A DNA stretch of 64,000 bases from Cudoniella acicularis. Taxonomy: Eukaryota; Ascomycota; Leotiomycetes; Helotiales; Helotiaceae. The stretch is taken from positions 1 to 64,000 of the forward strand of contig JAAMPI010000002.1 in assembly GCA_013054445.1 (NCBI GenBank). Direction: 5' to 3'. The notes under the pieces are model-generated. The model saw only the letters and a list, made by a program, of their open reading frames with translations. It ran no database searches and was not told the DNA's origin. Positions 11,325 to 24,249 of this stretch are shown here, piece by piece; the first letter of the stretch is position 1, and every line of letters begins with the position of its first letter. A program made the translations under genes and the position numbers.

Positions 11325-13012
11325 AGTCCGGAAATACCCGAAAAAGGATTATTATATTATTCTTAGCCTCGAGGAAAACTGTTCGGAAATTAAAGTTAAG
11401 AAAGCCTATAAGAAGCTCTTACTACTAACCTACCCTGATAAGAATAAGTATAAGGACGCGGAAAAGGCCTTTAAGAGTTAGTTAATCTGTTCCGTTTAAT
11501 AGTTAAATACTAATAATTTTTATAGTAATATCTATAGCTTATCAAGTCTTAGGCAATTCTTTAAAAAGGGCGAGGTACGATAGAAATCGAAAGGCATATA
11601 AGCTAAGAGGAGAGCTCGACCTAATCGACTTATAAGACGAGGAATTCGCCGAAAATGCTTCTAGTATAGACTCCGGGTCTAAGTCAGATAGCGACGATAG
11701 CGAACAAGAAGAAGAGATAAAGCTAGACTCTTTTAGATTAGGAATCTATAAAGAAGCGACGCCTTAGGTACGAAAGCTTCTCGCGGATCTTCGCGACTCT
11801 TTAACCAAATCCGAAATCGAGAGTCTAAATAAGCGGATAAAGAAGTAAAATAAAAAGGATAGCCTTAAAGAAGGTAAATTCTATATAAGCGTTAATATCT
11901 TACGTTCTATTAGAATATAGGTAGGAGTGGCTACGAAATCTCTAGAAAAGGATCCTAACGACAAGCGGGCGAAGGAATTATAAGAAAAGCTAGAAAAGTA
12001 ATTCGAAAAAACTATTCGAATAAACTCGTATCTACGAGAGTAGCTAGACTGTTTATCGTAGAGTCGAAAAGATAAAGGAAAGGGACGTATAGATCTTATA
12101 TCTTTTAAGGAGAGGGAGAAAGGTAAGGGGCGGGAGAAGGCTAAGTAAAAGAAAGGGGAGAGCGATACCGAAATACCCGACGTAAGACCCTCTTCTAAGA
12201 AGAAGGGGAAAGGTAAGGGGCGTGAAGGGCCTTCCTCTTCTAAACAAAAGGATAGGGAGAATGATATCGATATAACAGATATAGACACTCGTATACGTAA
12301 ATAGGAGCCTAGAGAGACAAAAAAGGGTAAGAAGATTTTTAGATAGAGGCTATTCTATAAGACGGATAGGAAGAAGAAAGAACAACTCTATAATAGCTAC
12401 TAGTTTGTTATTAAGAAAAAGGGACAGCCGAACCTAATAGCCTTAGTATCTAGTAAAGAGGTTAGAAGAAGAGTTATAGATGCCTATCGCGATCTCCTAA
12501 AGGAGGAGTAGTATGATATCCGGTATTCTAAGGAGAGGTATACGTATAAGGACGCTAACCGGTTTAACACCCTCCTAGGCTTTATATATAAGCTATTTAA
12601 CACTAAGACCGAAGGTTCTAGGGCATACTACCTAGTTAGGTATATACTATATTCCTTTACTAATAGCTTATAAGATCTAGTAAGTAGAGAGTATATAAGG
12701 CAAGTTTTCGGGAAAAAGGATACGGATAACGAAATCGTAGACTTCTACGAGGATATTAGCGAAACACTACCCTAGTTGATCGAGCCGAAGACGCTACTCA
12801 AGCCGAAGAAGCTATTTATAAGCGGGTCCGAAGTCAAGCGTCGGCGAAAGTCAAGAAGACATATCGATTTAGATAACGAGAGTGACTCCGACTCCGACTC
12901 TTCGAGTATATTCGTTTTAGCTAAGAAGAAGGGGAAGCGACACGTAAGAGATAATAATAGCTCTAATAACGACAACTCGAGCGGTGACGACTTAGGCGAC
13001 GGACGGAAATAG
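11325..13012 (+). pseudogene. RIP-degraded J-domain (DnaJ-like) protein gene
   Basis: Read through stops, the frame begins with a J-domain: KKDYYIILSLEEN, then IKVKKAYKKLLLLTYPDKNK, where the HPD tripeptide of the family has become YPD (His to Tyr, a C-to-T change). A candidate 61-bp intron (11477-11537, GTTAGT...CTATAG) rejoins the J-domain at YQVLGN. Downstream is a long acidic and Lys-rich region with nuclear-localisation-like KKKGKGKGRE runs. The only long stop-free part is 12776-13012 (Ser/Asp-rich). J-domain proteins are Hsp70 co-chaperones and the HPD motif is needed to stimulate Hsp70, so this copy is doubly broken. Confidence 0.65.
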
Positions 13013-14069
13013 AGCCGTATACTAAAGACGAAGAGAAATACGAAGACGAAGAAGACGAAGCCTATAGGGTCCGATAATTAGAGCGATATTTTTACCGGTA
13101 TAATATAAAAATTTATAAAGTAAATAGCCGAAGAAAACAGACGGTAGGCGAAAGATATGTCTAAGAAATTTAAGGAGGTTTTAAGCCGAATTCTAGTCTT
13201 AGGAGCGGCCTAAATGTCGACGAGGTATAGTCCTCGATTATACGGGCTTTAATATCTTAGGTTGACTAATTAAGTAGGCTATTTCTTTTTTTTATACGTT
13301 TGCTTCGTTTAAGTTGATTTTCGCTGTTTCTACGCGTCCTTTTACTCTTATATCACGAATCTTTATCTTTTTATCGCTTTTTCTTAATATATATTATCGG
13401 CTAGGCCCGATTAGTAGTTAGAGAGTAATCAAGTTTTATTAGCGTATAATATCCGTATTTAACTTTATTCTTATAGGTATAGCTTATAAAAAAGAGGTAG
13501 CCGAGGTATTATAAGATTATAAAGTTAGGATAGTTTTATAGATATTAGTTTAAACTAGAGGTAAGATATAGATTTTTTTTTAGGGCAAACACTATTAGAT
13601 CTTAACGAGTAAGCCCGGTTAGTAGATATAAATCTAAAATTAGCTACTCTACGAGGCATATATATAGTCGTGTCTAACCTCTAGGTATTACGTAGTCTAA
13701 AAGAAACTTAATATCTTAACTTATAATTATTACCCTTTTTTGATTTATAAATTAAGATAGATATAAAGCGAGAGTTTAGGTAAGGCTATCTCCGAATATA
13801 AAAAATTTTTAAAAGCTCGGAAAAATCTACCCCCTAAATATAGTAGCTCGTATCTAGTCTTCTATTATATTCTATTATATTAGGCGTTTAAATCAACCTC
13901 CTCTAATTTTAACTCGTATTAAATCAAGGCAAGCTAGTAGAGTATCTCTTAGCTTCGGAAGAAGGACCTCTTTAGGCCCTTCTCTAGGAGCTATATATAG
14001 CTTCGTACGATATATTTATACCCTATATATCCTCCCTTTCTCTCTCCTACCGTTCTACTCGTCTACGGT
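13013..14069. other. RIP island segment with promoter-like 3' end
   Basis: No ORF relic is recognised between the J-domain and second F-box relics. The last 90 bases (13985-14069) carry several TATA-like runs followed by a C/T-rich tract and then the ATG at 14070, a layout like a fungal core promoter and 5' UTR. Confidence 0.35.
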
Positions 14070-15140
14070 ATGTCTCGCTCTTTAGATACCTTACCTACCG
14101 AAATTATCTATAAGGTAGTAAAAATCTTACCTTTCGATAACGCCCGAAACTTCTTATCGTATAGTAGCTCTATCCGCGAGCCTAGGAAGTATACTTTTAA
14201 TCAAAACTGTTTTCGTATGTTACTAGTTAGGTTAAGCTATAACGGTTTACTTAAGGCTAAACAGCTTTTAAGAATAGAACTATCATGTTTTATCTAAAAA
14301 ATCTTTATTAAAATAGAGGTATTTAGACATATAAATTTTAGCGTATACGAAGACCGTCTTAGATTTATCTTTAAGAGAGTATTTTAAGCCTCGACTAAAA
14401 TCAATACGATTATAATATACTATAATCCGGATTTCTATAATCTAGGACTACTAGTACCTTATCTTAATATAAAAGTCTTAGTAAAGGCATTAGGTATAAC
14501 TCTAGAACACTAGTAAACTATCGAGCTAAGGATTTAGATATAGAACATCAGACTAGAGGACTGTCGTATCCTCTCTCGTATAGGACAATCTTTCTTTTAT
14601 CGGGTGTGTTCTCTAGTACTCCGAATCGAAGAGTATGACTAGGCGAAGAGCTTTTAATCGTTAATATCCCTTATAAAAAATCTTACGGAGTTTTCTATAA
14701 TTAATAATACCCCCGACCTTCTTATTATATCTATAATTTAGAAAATTATAGCGAAAATTAATACCTAAACATTAGAGAATATAACTCTTACTAGAGTTTC
14801 TATTTCTATAAATAAGCTAATAGGGAGTTTAAGTCCTTTAAAAGCCTCTCTTAAGAAGTTATAACTATAGCGAATAAACTTTAGACGAGAGTCGTTTAAG
14901 ACGTTTATTTATTACTTTTCCGATAATTTCTCTTCGGATGGCTTCTCTTTTAGTCTTAAAGATATTTAAGAAACAGATCGTCGTAAGGTAGAGTATAAAA
15001 TCCATAATCCTATATCTTACTAGTCTAATCCTCGGCCTATATCCGCTAACTAAGAGGGACCTATTATATCGGCAAGTCAACTATTTACGTATTTAGAATA
15101 ATTATTTTAGATTAGAGTCTTTTACGCTTAACACATGTTA
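14070..15140 (+). pseudogene. Second RIP-degraded F-box protein gene
   Basis: Starts ATG with SLDTLPTEIIYKVVKILP, then DNARNFLSYSSSIRE, the same F-box layout as the relic at 7852 (LPTE-I-x-x-V, LP-x-x-x-ARN). The first stop comes after 75 codons, but the frame continues with conserved-looking Leu-rich segments to about 15140, interrupted by TAG/TAA. The two relics are on the same strand and appear paralogous, though diverged. Ubiquitin-ligase adaptor by family; non-functional here. Confidence 0.6.
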
Positions 15141-18024
15141 TAGGCTAGCCTATCTCCTAGGTATAATATAATCGAATTTTATTATACTATACCGTAAGTA
15201 AAGAAGCAAACTTATCGTAGTCCTTAAGTACTATATAATCTAAAAGAGATTTAAACTCTCGTGGCGGCCGCTCTTTATTAACCTATACGGTAAGGCCGTT
15301 CCTCTATTTTGCCGCTCGACATAGTTCTACTACGAGTCTGTTCGGTGACTTAATCTATAATCTTGTCCCCGTAATAATGACTACGTCTACCTTTTAAAAC
15401 AGCTCGTCTAACAATTTATCTCTAATTACGGACTCTAGTCCGGCCCTATAGAAGAGTATTTTAGATTATAGCACCCTAACACCGTATGATCGTTTCCCTA
15501 TCTATACTCGTTCCTTATCAACCGTCTTATAATCTAAACACGATAATATAACCCTTACTTAAAAGTCTTCTAGGGCTACCTAGAAGGCATAACTGCTTCG
15601 CCTCTAACAAACTAGCGTATCTAGTCGCCTATAAAGTTAGATAGTCTTACTAGACAATAAAGGCAACTTGTCCTTAAGGCAGTCGATATTCTACGTAAGA
15701 TTATAGAGGAGGCGGTCTGTCCTAGCGAAGCTATTAAGAAGGTGGTGAAACTTAATAGGTTCGGCTTAGGAAGCACGAGTTCCTATATTAGAAATCATCT
15801 CGTAGAAATCTAAGCTATTGACCTGTATATCGAACAGGTTACGGCTATAGTTACGGCCGGAACTATTACGGAAGTCGGGGACTATAAGAGTATATTAGAT
15901 AAATTATCTTATATATCGGAGAGGTAGAAGACTCACTGCCTGTATTTATAGAGATACTAGCGCTACTTACGACCGTAATCTTCTTTCGAGTAGAAAATAT
16001 CTTTCGTAGCGTAGTAAGGCGTTTAGCTTGGCCGGCGAGATAGCTATAGCCCGCGATAAGTTAGCGTATATTAAGGTAGCTTGGTCGTCCTATATCCCTT
16101 AAGCGCTTACGACATGTAAGTACTAGCTTATTATACGGTTTCCGTCGTCGAGGTTAACGCTTAATAAGATTTATAGTATATAGATGTCTAGCTATAATGT
16201 TCCTAGTACTAAATAGATATATAGACGAGTTATTAAAGAAAGTAAGATATTAAAATAAACTTGACGACGGGATTAGGATAGGAGGTACTTATATTTATAC
16301 TTTAGACCGTATTGATCTTAGGCCTAGCGAGTAAATCTAGGCTAGCGCGTAGTAGATACGCTCGATTAAGAACGTTATGTCTAGAAAGCTATTAATCCGG
16401 AATTTCCTTATAGAGTACTAGCTTTTAGGCAATACTACGGTAGCGATTTATTCCCGGATCCCTGATATTTATATAGTACTTGTCACCGTAGGCGATATTC
16501 TAGCCTTTTAGATCGGATCTAGTTAAGCAGATCGAGCGGTCGTCTAGAAGGCCTCTTATAAAGCAGCGGCACGTAGACCTGACACCCTTAGCCTTTAAGG
16601 GATATGCTTACGAAAAGAATAGTTAGTAGGTATCCGCGGTTTAGTTGGCTTCTATATTTCGATGACACTTCCGGTTAAAAGGACAAACGTTTACGAGGGG
16701 TCAGATACTCAAATAGTATTTTCTCGTTCTAGGCGACTTAGCTTCTAGAATACTATATAGGACGAGGGACATCCGGCCCCTCTATTTTTCGAAATTAGAG
16801 AAAAATATAAAGTATAAAATAAAACATAAGCCTATACGATATATCTACTTATATATATTAAGGCACTAAAAATCTATACGTAATATTCTTATCTAGAATT
16901 TATCGATATAAGCCACGCTAAATAGTTTTAAAACGGTAATACTATTTACTATTCTAGTTAGACCTATAAGATAGGCAATTGTTTGCCTTTTACTGTCTAG
17001 CCTACCGTCGAATATACCTACGATAAAATATATAACCTATTATAGTCAGATCGCTATTTATATCTAAGACGTAAACAAGACTTACTATATAATATCCGAA
17101 ACAAATCACTCTCGTACGGTGCTCCTTAATCTATTTTATCGTCTAACGTCGTATAACAAATCGCGTATTTAAGTCTAAAGATTTGACGTGCCTCTTGTTT
17201 CCCTTTATCAAAGTGGTCACTCTTAGGGCAGTAGACGCCTTAGACTACGGAACTAGACTCGCGTTCTTACTCCCGGATACTACTAAAGAGACATTCGCCG
17301 TATAAGACCTATAATAAAAGTGTTAGCTTATTTACTAGACTACCGGATAGAATACTATATATAGCCATATATCGTAAAAACAAACATACGCGAGACATAG
17401 CCTTAGCCCTGCCTAAGGACATTTAAACAAATAGCGTAATACTCGACATCGATAATAAGGTCGATAACTTCGATAGTAAGGTCGATAACTTCTACGGCGA
17501 GATCTAGTCCTATAATTGCTTTAGAGGAATTTAGGAATTAGTTATAATAGCGTTTTTAAGATAGCCCCGAATCTACGTTAATATCAACTAAAGATAAGAC
17601 CTGCCTAGTAGACTTACGCTTCCGGCTCTAGTTTACGAGTTTTAGGACGTTCTTACGACTCTCGTCGACTATCTCGTTAGCAAGTAGGAAGTCGCCGTTA
17701 TTAATATCACTAATTTATTTAGAAAATGATCCTAATAGTCTATAATGTCTGTCTAAACCGTAACTTTATTTAGAGAAAGAACCCGGAAGCCTATAGCTAC
17801 TTATAAAATTCTAATAACTAGGTTATACGGATACTATAATACGATAAAAGAAGAGACGGTATAAGATGACTATAGAGATAGGGAGGAGATAGGGTGGTAG
17901 AGGTAGTTATAGTCATTGTTACGAAGGATAAAGCCGGCTACGAAGGGCGAACTATAGAAACCCTTATATTATACTATCGCCGCTAAGCCTGAGATAGGAG
18001 TATTGCTTCCTATTCTTCGTATTA

Positions 18025-18300
18025 GCGATAAGAAGGATAATAGTCATAGGGTTTAAATCGGAGCTAGCTTTACCTATATAGTTAAGTATTTATACTAGCC
18101 CTTAAATGACCCTCTTCCTACTAAGAGCCTTGACGTCGAAAATCAGCTCCCCGCCACCTCGTATCAGGCGATAAAAAGATAACGGTCATACGGTTTAAAC
18201 AAGGGGCTAGCTTTACCGGACGAGTTAAGTATTATGCCGACCCTTAAGTGACCTTCCTCTTTCTAGGACCATGACGTCGAGTATCACTATCGGCGGCACC
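18025..18300. repeat. Diverged tandem duplication, unit about 133 bp
   Basis: Two copies, 18025-18158 and 18168-18300, are in direct orientation with a period near 143 bp. Shared blocks include gtttaaa, gctagctttacc, agttaagtat, cccttaa(a/g)tgacc and tgacgtcga, and both end in cc(g)gcacc/ccgccacc. Most differences I can see are transitions, as expected if RIP acted on both copies after duplication. Confidence 0.75.
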
Positions 18301-19789
18301 CTATATAATTCCTAAACCGTATAAATTAAGTTATCTACTTTTTAAACCGTAAATCTAGCTAAGCAGACGCTTTCTAGGCAATTCTATCTCTCTACGGTAC
18401 GAGTTAAGTTATTTATATAGGTCTATAAATCTCGCTACTATAGCTTTACCTTAAGGTACGTTCTAGCAACTTTATAGTATAGATCCGTTATTATAGCTGA
18501 TCTATTTCCGCTTGATCATTATTATAGCTCCGCTGTTATATATTAGGCCGTAGGAAAGGCGGCACTCGTGATATAGGCAGCGCTAACAGAGCGGCCTGTT
18601 TATGTTCCGATATATAAAAGGGACGTCATGATCCGCTTCGACGTAGATAAAAGGGATAGTAAGGAAGGAGGATAAAAAGAAAACAGAGAGCACGTTAGAG
18701 ATAGTCAATCAACTTAAGGATAAGAGCTCTTATAAGAAAGATAGAAGAACCTACGGGCGGCGAGGAGAATTCTAGGATAGGATAAAGAAGCGTATACGTA
18801 TAGAAATTACGAAGGAGTTTTAAGAGTATACGGATAGCTAACTAAGGTGAATTTAGTAGAAATTAAAGTATTACTGATCGAGGAAGTGATAATATATAAA
18901 ATAATATAAACATTTTATAGCCTGTCGTTACTTAGCGTAACCGAGAAGCCCCTAGATATAATACGATCCCGCTTTATAGTACGTAAAATCTTAGTACTAC
19001 GACCTCGCGAACTACGGGTCAAGAATTTAAAATTCAAACACAAGCAAACCTTTAGCCATTTATTCGGTATCTCGATTAAGGGGTTACTAATCTAATATAG
19101 TTATAGACGTTTAGACTCTTTAAGTAGCTATTAAAATTCTCTAAGAGTATATAGTAACAAGCTAAAATAACGATAGCCCCGATCTAAAGCTCTACCTTAA
19201 TAACTAATTGGCTAGTTCTAGATGTTTAGTATAATCCCTGATTATCGCGATTTATATAGAGATTATACTATAGAAGGGGTCAACTAGTTCGGGAAAGGAA
19301 CTATCTAAGTGGTAACTGCCCCTACGAAGGGGGTTAGGGATAAGCTACGATACTATATACGGAAAGTTATCGCGAGTTTTAGAGAGGGACAAAGTAGGTC
19401 AGTCTAACGGATAAAAAGGAGATCGCTAGTAATAAAGTCCGCTAGTAGTAACATTTATACTACGGCGATGCCGCGTCTAAAAAGGAGCTATACTAAGCGC
19501 AGTTGCTTAGATTATTTATATAAGCCAAAATCATATAGGGCTTAGTACTAGAAACGTATCAACGAAAGGGGTATATGATTAGCTAGGTAGGGGTTAAACG
19601 GAGGTTAATATTCCTATATCAGTAATATTACGTTATAGAAAGAGGCGTAAATATATAGTAATAAGAGATCTATATATATCCTAGTAAAGACGGATTATAT
19701 CGGAGTTTTCGTAGAATTATACTAGAAAGAGAATAGAGTCACCTGGTATAAGGTCAAAGAAGGGTAAAGATTCGTAGATAGTATCGTAG

Positions 19790-19900
19790 CCGCGCCGCCC
19801 TGACTTCTACCTTAACTAGCACTTAGTGGCGCGGTCTCTAACGGTGTTGATATAATTTCAGGAAAGTGCTTCTAGGGCACTCCGACGCGCGAAAATCACC
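19790..19900. repeat. Partial third copy of the dispersed repeat
   Basis: Shares with 25960-26070 the order cttagtggcgc, taacgg/tgacgg, atataatttcagg/atataattttaagg and gtgcttcta(g/a)gg(c)gc. Same orientation. Only this core is recognisable here. Confidence 0.5.
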
Positions 19901-20459
19901 TTAACGATTACTAGGAGAGTAAAGATTCGGCTATAGGTATCAGGAAAGGATGACTCCTGATCGTATTTACTTAGCGCTAGCGTAGCGGCCTGCTTATATA
20001 TAAAAGAAGGACCGTGACTAAGTTTGCTACTAGATAAAGGACGCTACGAACAGATATATTTATTCCTCTAAGGCCTTTCTAAACTAACACCCTACTCGCC
20101 TAATTTATTTGTTTTCTTCTTATAGACTTAGTAAAACGAAAAACGAGAATTTACGATATAATAGACTTCTTAGACGAAGTCCGCTATGACCTTATCCTAG
20201 TAAAGGCGGAAAAAAGGCACCTTTAGTATTTAATATAGTCGCTCTCTTCGTAGGTAGACACCTTTATAGACGAGATCGATTCTAACGAAAGAAAGCTTAT
20301 TTATATAATCAATCTATTTTCGTAAAGACGAAACAAATTCGAGGAAAAGATTTACTATTATAGACTATAAAGGCGTAAACAAGATAAAGAGCTCTCGAGA
20401 ACTAAGTATAAGATCTCCTAGTAAGTATTCTAATATAATTACTCTAGGGGCTAAACTCA

Positions 20460-21090
20460 CTATTTATAGTCTTAGCGAGCTCGAAATCCTAAAGGGGCCG
20501 TTAGACTTTAACAAGTTCCTAGAAGAGATTCGAAGGATGATTTTAGAGTAGACACTTGTCTAGGATTCCCTAATTAATTTCGGAGTTTATTCTTTAATAA
20601 GCTATCGACTCCGAAAATTAGCTATCTTCTAAACTTCTAAGCAGATATATATAAAGGCTATCGCTATATTCTACCGCTAAAACAAGTTTACGATAGACGG
20701 AACGAACCTAGAGCGCTTCCTATTTCTAGGAAGAGTCAACTATATACGGCACCTGTCTTTATATCTAGATAGTAATATTTTAATCACTAAAGTTCTTCGA
20801 GCTATTAAGAGGTATCAAGACCTTAGAAGCCTCCGTATCTGCTTAGTAATAGTGCTACGTTTCTAGGGCCGTATAAAATATAACGAAGAGCGTATAAGAT
20901 TACTAAGGTTTAAGAGGCCTATCGCGTTAGCGTAGATTAGTACGGAGGTCTATCGTTCGTCACCGCTTAAGATGATTTTAAAGTCATTACGTTATACCCT
21001 ATAGAGTATATTAGAAAGGGGTGGATTTAGGAAGCCTTTACGAAAGAGTTCTAGGATCGATTTATATAGTACTAATAAAAGCAATAGTTT
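20460..21090 (+). pseudogene. RIP-degraded gene of unidentified fungal family
   Basis: One frame reads coherently through TAG/TAA stops for about 210 codons: GPLDFNKFLEEIRR, then KAIAIFYR*NKFTIDGTNLE, then RHLSLYLDSN. The 'xAxxIFYxxNxF' segment followed by a 'xIRHLxL' strand is common in fungal 2EXR/DUF7730-like proteins of unknown function, so that group is the best guess. A promoter-like TATA segment lies upstream at about 20000. Sequence-only call; family name uncertain. Confidence 0.45.
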
Positions 21091-21689
21091 AGCTAGGAGA
21101 TAAAAGGTAAACTTATAAGTAGTAAAAATGATAAGTATAAGTGGCCTTCTCACTTGTATAGTCAAGCGAAAACGCTAATAGATTTAGATATACCGGTCCT
21201 AGTAGCTGGCTAACGAATATACCTTCCTAGTAATAGCTAAGAAGGAATTTTCGGATAATTAAGAGCGTATTTTATAAGAGCTTTCTACGAGGCTTCCTAG
21301 AATAATGACTTTTATTAGGCTTTATATATGTTTAAAATAGAAATAGAAAGATATTGTTTTGGCTATATTACTCCTTTCGGCCTTAAACACTTGCTTTAAG
21401 ACCCCGTTCGAGGTCATTAACAGTTTGGCTATAAATAATATATTACTTGAATTTACTTTCTAATAACTGATTATTTAGCCGTTATACTAAACATAACGCA
21501 AAATCTAACGTTTGGCTATCTAGGGAGTTAATACTATTATATATATATCCGAGATCAAAGCTATTATAAACATGTCAAGCATCTCTACTAGAAGCTTTAG
21601 TATAAACAGAAAAGAGGGAACTATAATCGAGGACCTACGTTATTTAGTCTATAAATGACGTGATTGCTTAGCCGGGTTTGTTTGTTTAA

Positions 21690-22260
21690 AATTTCCTGAT
21701 ATTAACGCCCCCTTGATTCGTTTAATCGTTTGAGCTATTACTATAAGGCAGTTAGTAGCACCCTAGAGCAGTATATTACTTGCGTTCCTTAGGTTATAAA
21801 GCTGTTTGACAATTTATAGGAGCCTCTACTCGTACTAGTGATAATGTTTAATCAACCTTAATTCGTAAAGCTAGTCGATCTCCGCTAGCGGAATAGCAAT
21901 CCTCTTCGGAGCCTCGTCTAAGTCCGTCGAGTTAGCCTTCCGCTTCGTACCCTTTATAGGTTTATTAGGTACGGAAGTATATCTAATAGCCTTACTTTTA
22001 GTTAGTAGAGGGTTATTATAGACACGCTTTATATGATCTCGGAGATTCTAATAGCGGGGGAAACCGTTTCCTAGAACACTACGGTCGTAGCCTTCGTAGG
22101 TATAAAGGTATAGTTTGTCCCTATATCTATATATACTATAAGCTTTACGCTTATAGCGAAGAAGGATAGGAAACGAAGAGAAACGGGGATTCCCGTAGAC
22201 AGCGACCTTATACCGGTAAGGTTTTAAGTAGGAGTCTACCTGTTTGCTATTCAAAATGAT
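21690..22260 (-). pseudogene. RIP-degraded C2H2 zinc-finger gene (C-terminal part)
   Basis: The minus strand reads KPYRYKVAVYGNPRFSS, then LLRYKRKAY, then KLYLYTYEGYDRSVLGNGFPR, then NLRDHIKRVY. This matches the fungal C2H2 pattern KPYRCxxxxC...LLRHxxxxH...CxxxGCxRxxPGNGFPRxWNLRDHxxRVH, except that nearly every zinc-ligand Cys and His is Tyr. All are explained by C-to-T on the coding strand (TGC to TAC needs G-to-A; CAC to TAC needs C-to-T). A Lys/Arg-rich tail and a Gln/Leu helical C-terminus follow to about 21690. The N-terminal part above 22260 cannot be traced. It would have been a DNA-binding regulator; it cannot fold as a zinc finger now. Confidence 0.6.
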
Positions 22261-23219
22261 ATAGTCAGTATTAGAAATAGATAGAACAGACTTAAACAGA
22301 TTCTTACTTATATTCGTACTTAAGCTTTACTGGCTAGTGCTTGTACTCTTCCTGGCCCTCCTATAGGCAGTAGTAAAGTCTATCGTTATAAGGAGCTATA
22401 TTTTAATATAATAGATAGTCTCGACCGTTATTATTAATATTAAGACTTAGAGGTTTACTAGGCGTTTTAAAAACCCCTATCGAGCGATGATGTCTAAAGG
22501 TGGCTACTACGTCGCTAATAAATATAGATTGTCTCGGCTTTAGTTCTCTTATGACCCTGTTATTAGTCATATAAGGGACATATCTACTAAATAAATGCTC
22601 TTAAACATACCTAGGGGATAGAAGATTCGGCGAGAAGTCTATAGTGTTATTAGTTGTTATACTTATTATAGGTAGATATACCGCTTCCTTAAATAGTGTT
22701 AAAGGTGATACTTGAGATTCTAGAGAAGTCGAGGTATTGCCCTACGCTAGCGGAGAGTCGACGATTGTTTCTTGGTTATAAAAATCCGAGTCCTTAGAGA
22801 ATTATATATTACTAGTAAGACATTTCGGTCTAATAGATAAGGGCTTAAATATTTCGTCTACGGTGGCTAGCGAAGTAAAGGATAGCGTTATATTTAATAT
22901 ATTATTGTCGATATATAACGAAAAAATAGTAGAGTCTCCGTATAATATAGGCTAAGATACTAATAAGCCCTCGGAATCCGGAAATTAAGAAATTTAGAAA
23001 CGATCTATTTACTCTACGGCTATATCTATAGTAGACTAAGGGTGCTGATCTATAACATGATATAGTCAGCTATATTTATAGTATAGGTAGTGATCGGCCT
23101 AGGTCCTTATTTTACTTTTGACTTAGGTATATATACGTTTGACAGGTAACGATTAATAGATATAGAGAAGTTATTAAGTATTACGAACACCCGTATGATT
23201 AATACCCTAAGCGGTCGAA

Positions 23220-23870
23220 TTTTCTAGTAGATTCGATAGCTATAGAACTAGCTAACGTCGATAATCATAAATTCTAAGTCTTATAAGTAGAACAAGAACT
23301 ATAACAATCAACGGCTATATATATAAAGATCTACTATGCTTATTCCGAGCTAAAAAATATATTAAATTTACGACGCCACCTTAGACAGTAGGAATAGAAA
23401 CGATGTTCGTATAAGTACTCACCTTAATACTTTTATAAACGTCACTCCGACGTATGCCTTGATCAATCCTCTATAGCACTATCTCGGGCGGAAGGAAGAC
23501 GGCGTTTATATAATTTTAGGCAAGTACTTTAGCTCTTCTCTTTACGCTCTAACGTATCTATACTATTCTAGAGACCTCCTGACCAAGCTATACGATCAAG
23601 AAACCGAACAGATAGGACATTAGGAAGGTGCTAGCGAAGCGATTTGCCCGTATATAAACGAGAGATATGACTAGCTTTACCACTAGAGATATAGAGAGTC
23701 TATCTTGCTTGAATCAGACATGTCCCTTACCGATGATCTATACTTTCGTAACACTTAGGGGTAGATAAGTATCTACGGAGGCGAGCTATATAGCTCTGCC
23801 AAAGAGTGGGTAATGTCTTTCCCTCTTAGAGCCTAGACTTATCTAGACACGGAGGATGAGTTCCTAACGA
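23220..23870. repeat. Dispersed direct repeat, copy A
   Basis: About 650 bp shared with 25785-26450 in the same orientation. Matching anchors in order: agaactagctaacgtc / agaactagctagcgtc; tatataaagatctactat / tatataaagacctactat; tatataattttaggcaagt / tatataattttaaggcaagt; gcttgaatcagacatgtc / gcttgaatcggatctatc; cttaccgat; agagcctagacttat / agagcctatactcat. Differences are largely transitions. No coding capacity is recognised; likely a remnant of a transposon or duplicated segment. Confidence 0.7.
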
Positions 23871-24249
23871 CATAGGCAAGGTTTTAGGCCAGCGTCTCGC
23901 CTTTAAAGACCCACTTGAACTTATAGATGATTATTATAGGCAACAAACTACTCTTTAGTTTATAGAAGGTTATAGAAGAAGAGCCGAAGGGTGGGTCGAT
24001 AAACATCTCCCCCCCTCCTCTCTCTTAATAGTAACCCTAGTATAGCTAAGAGGTATATATAAATAAAAATGCCTCGTAAGGTATATATAACTCGTATTCC
24101 TAGTCAGATAAGCGCAAGAGCTTGGTATTTATATCACTACCCTTATTTCTATAAAGCGCTTAGACATACTCTTACTTCTCACTTCTTATATCTCTATACT
24201 GCTCACTATAAGTCGAAGACCTAAGGCTATAAAGCCTTCCCCGATGCTA

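Larger units (their letters stand above)
15141..20459. other. RIP island segment, no identified gene
   Basis: Over 5 kb of heavily mutated sequence. A frame at about 15655-15960 reads coherently for short stretches (DILRKIIEEAV, LNRFGLGST) but no family is recognised. It contains the tandem repeat at 18025-18300 and one partial dispersed repeat near 19790-19900. TATATAAAAG-type boxes at about 18616 and 20002, each preceded by a CGGCCTG block, look like duplicated promoter DNA. Confidence 0.35.

Noticed and set aside
12776..13012. 78-codon ORF in the island as an independent gene
   Set aside because: It is in frame with the J-domain relic and continues it; the clean stretch reflects Ser/Asp codons that RIP rarely turns into stops.
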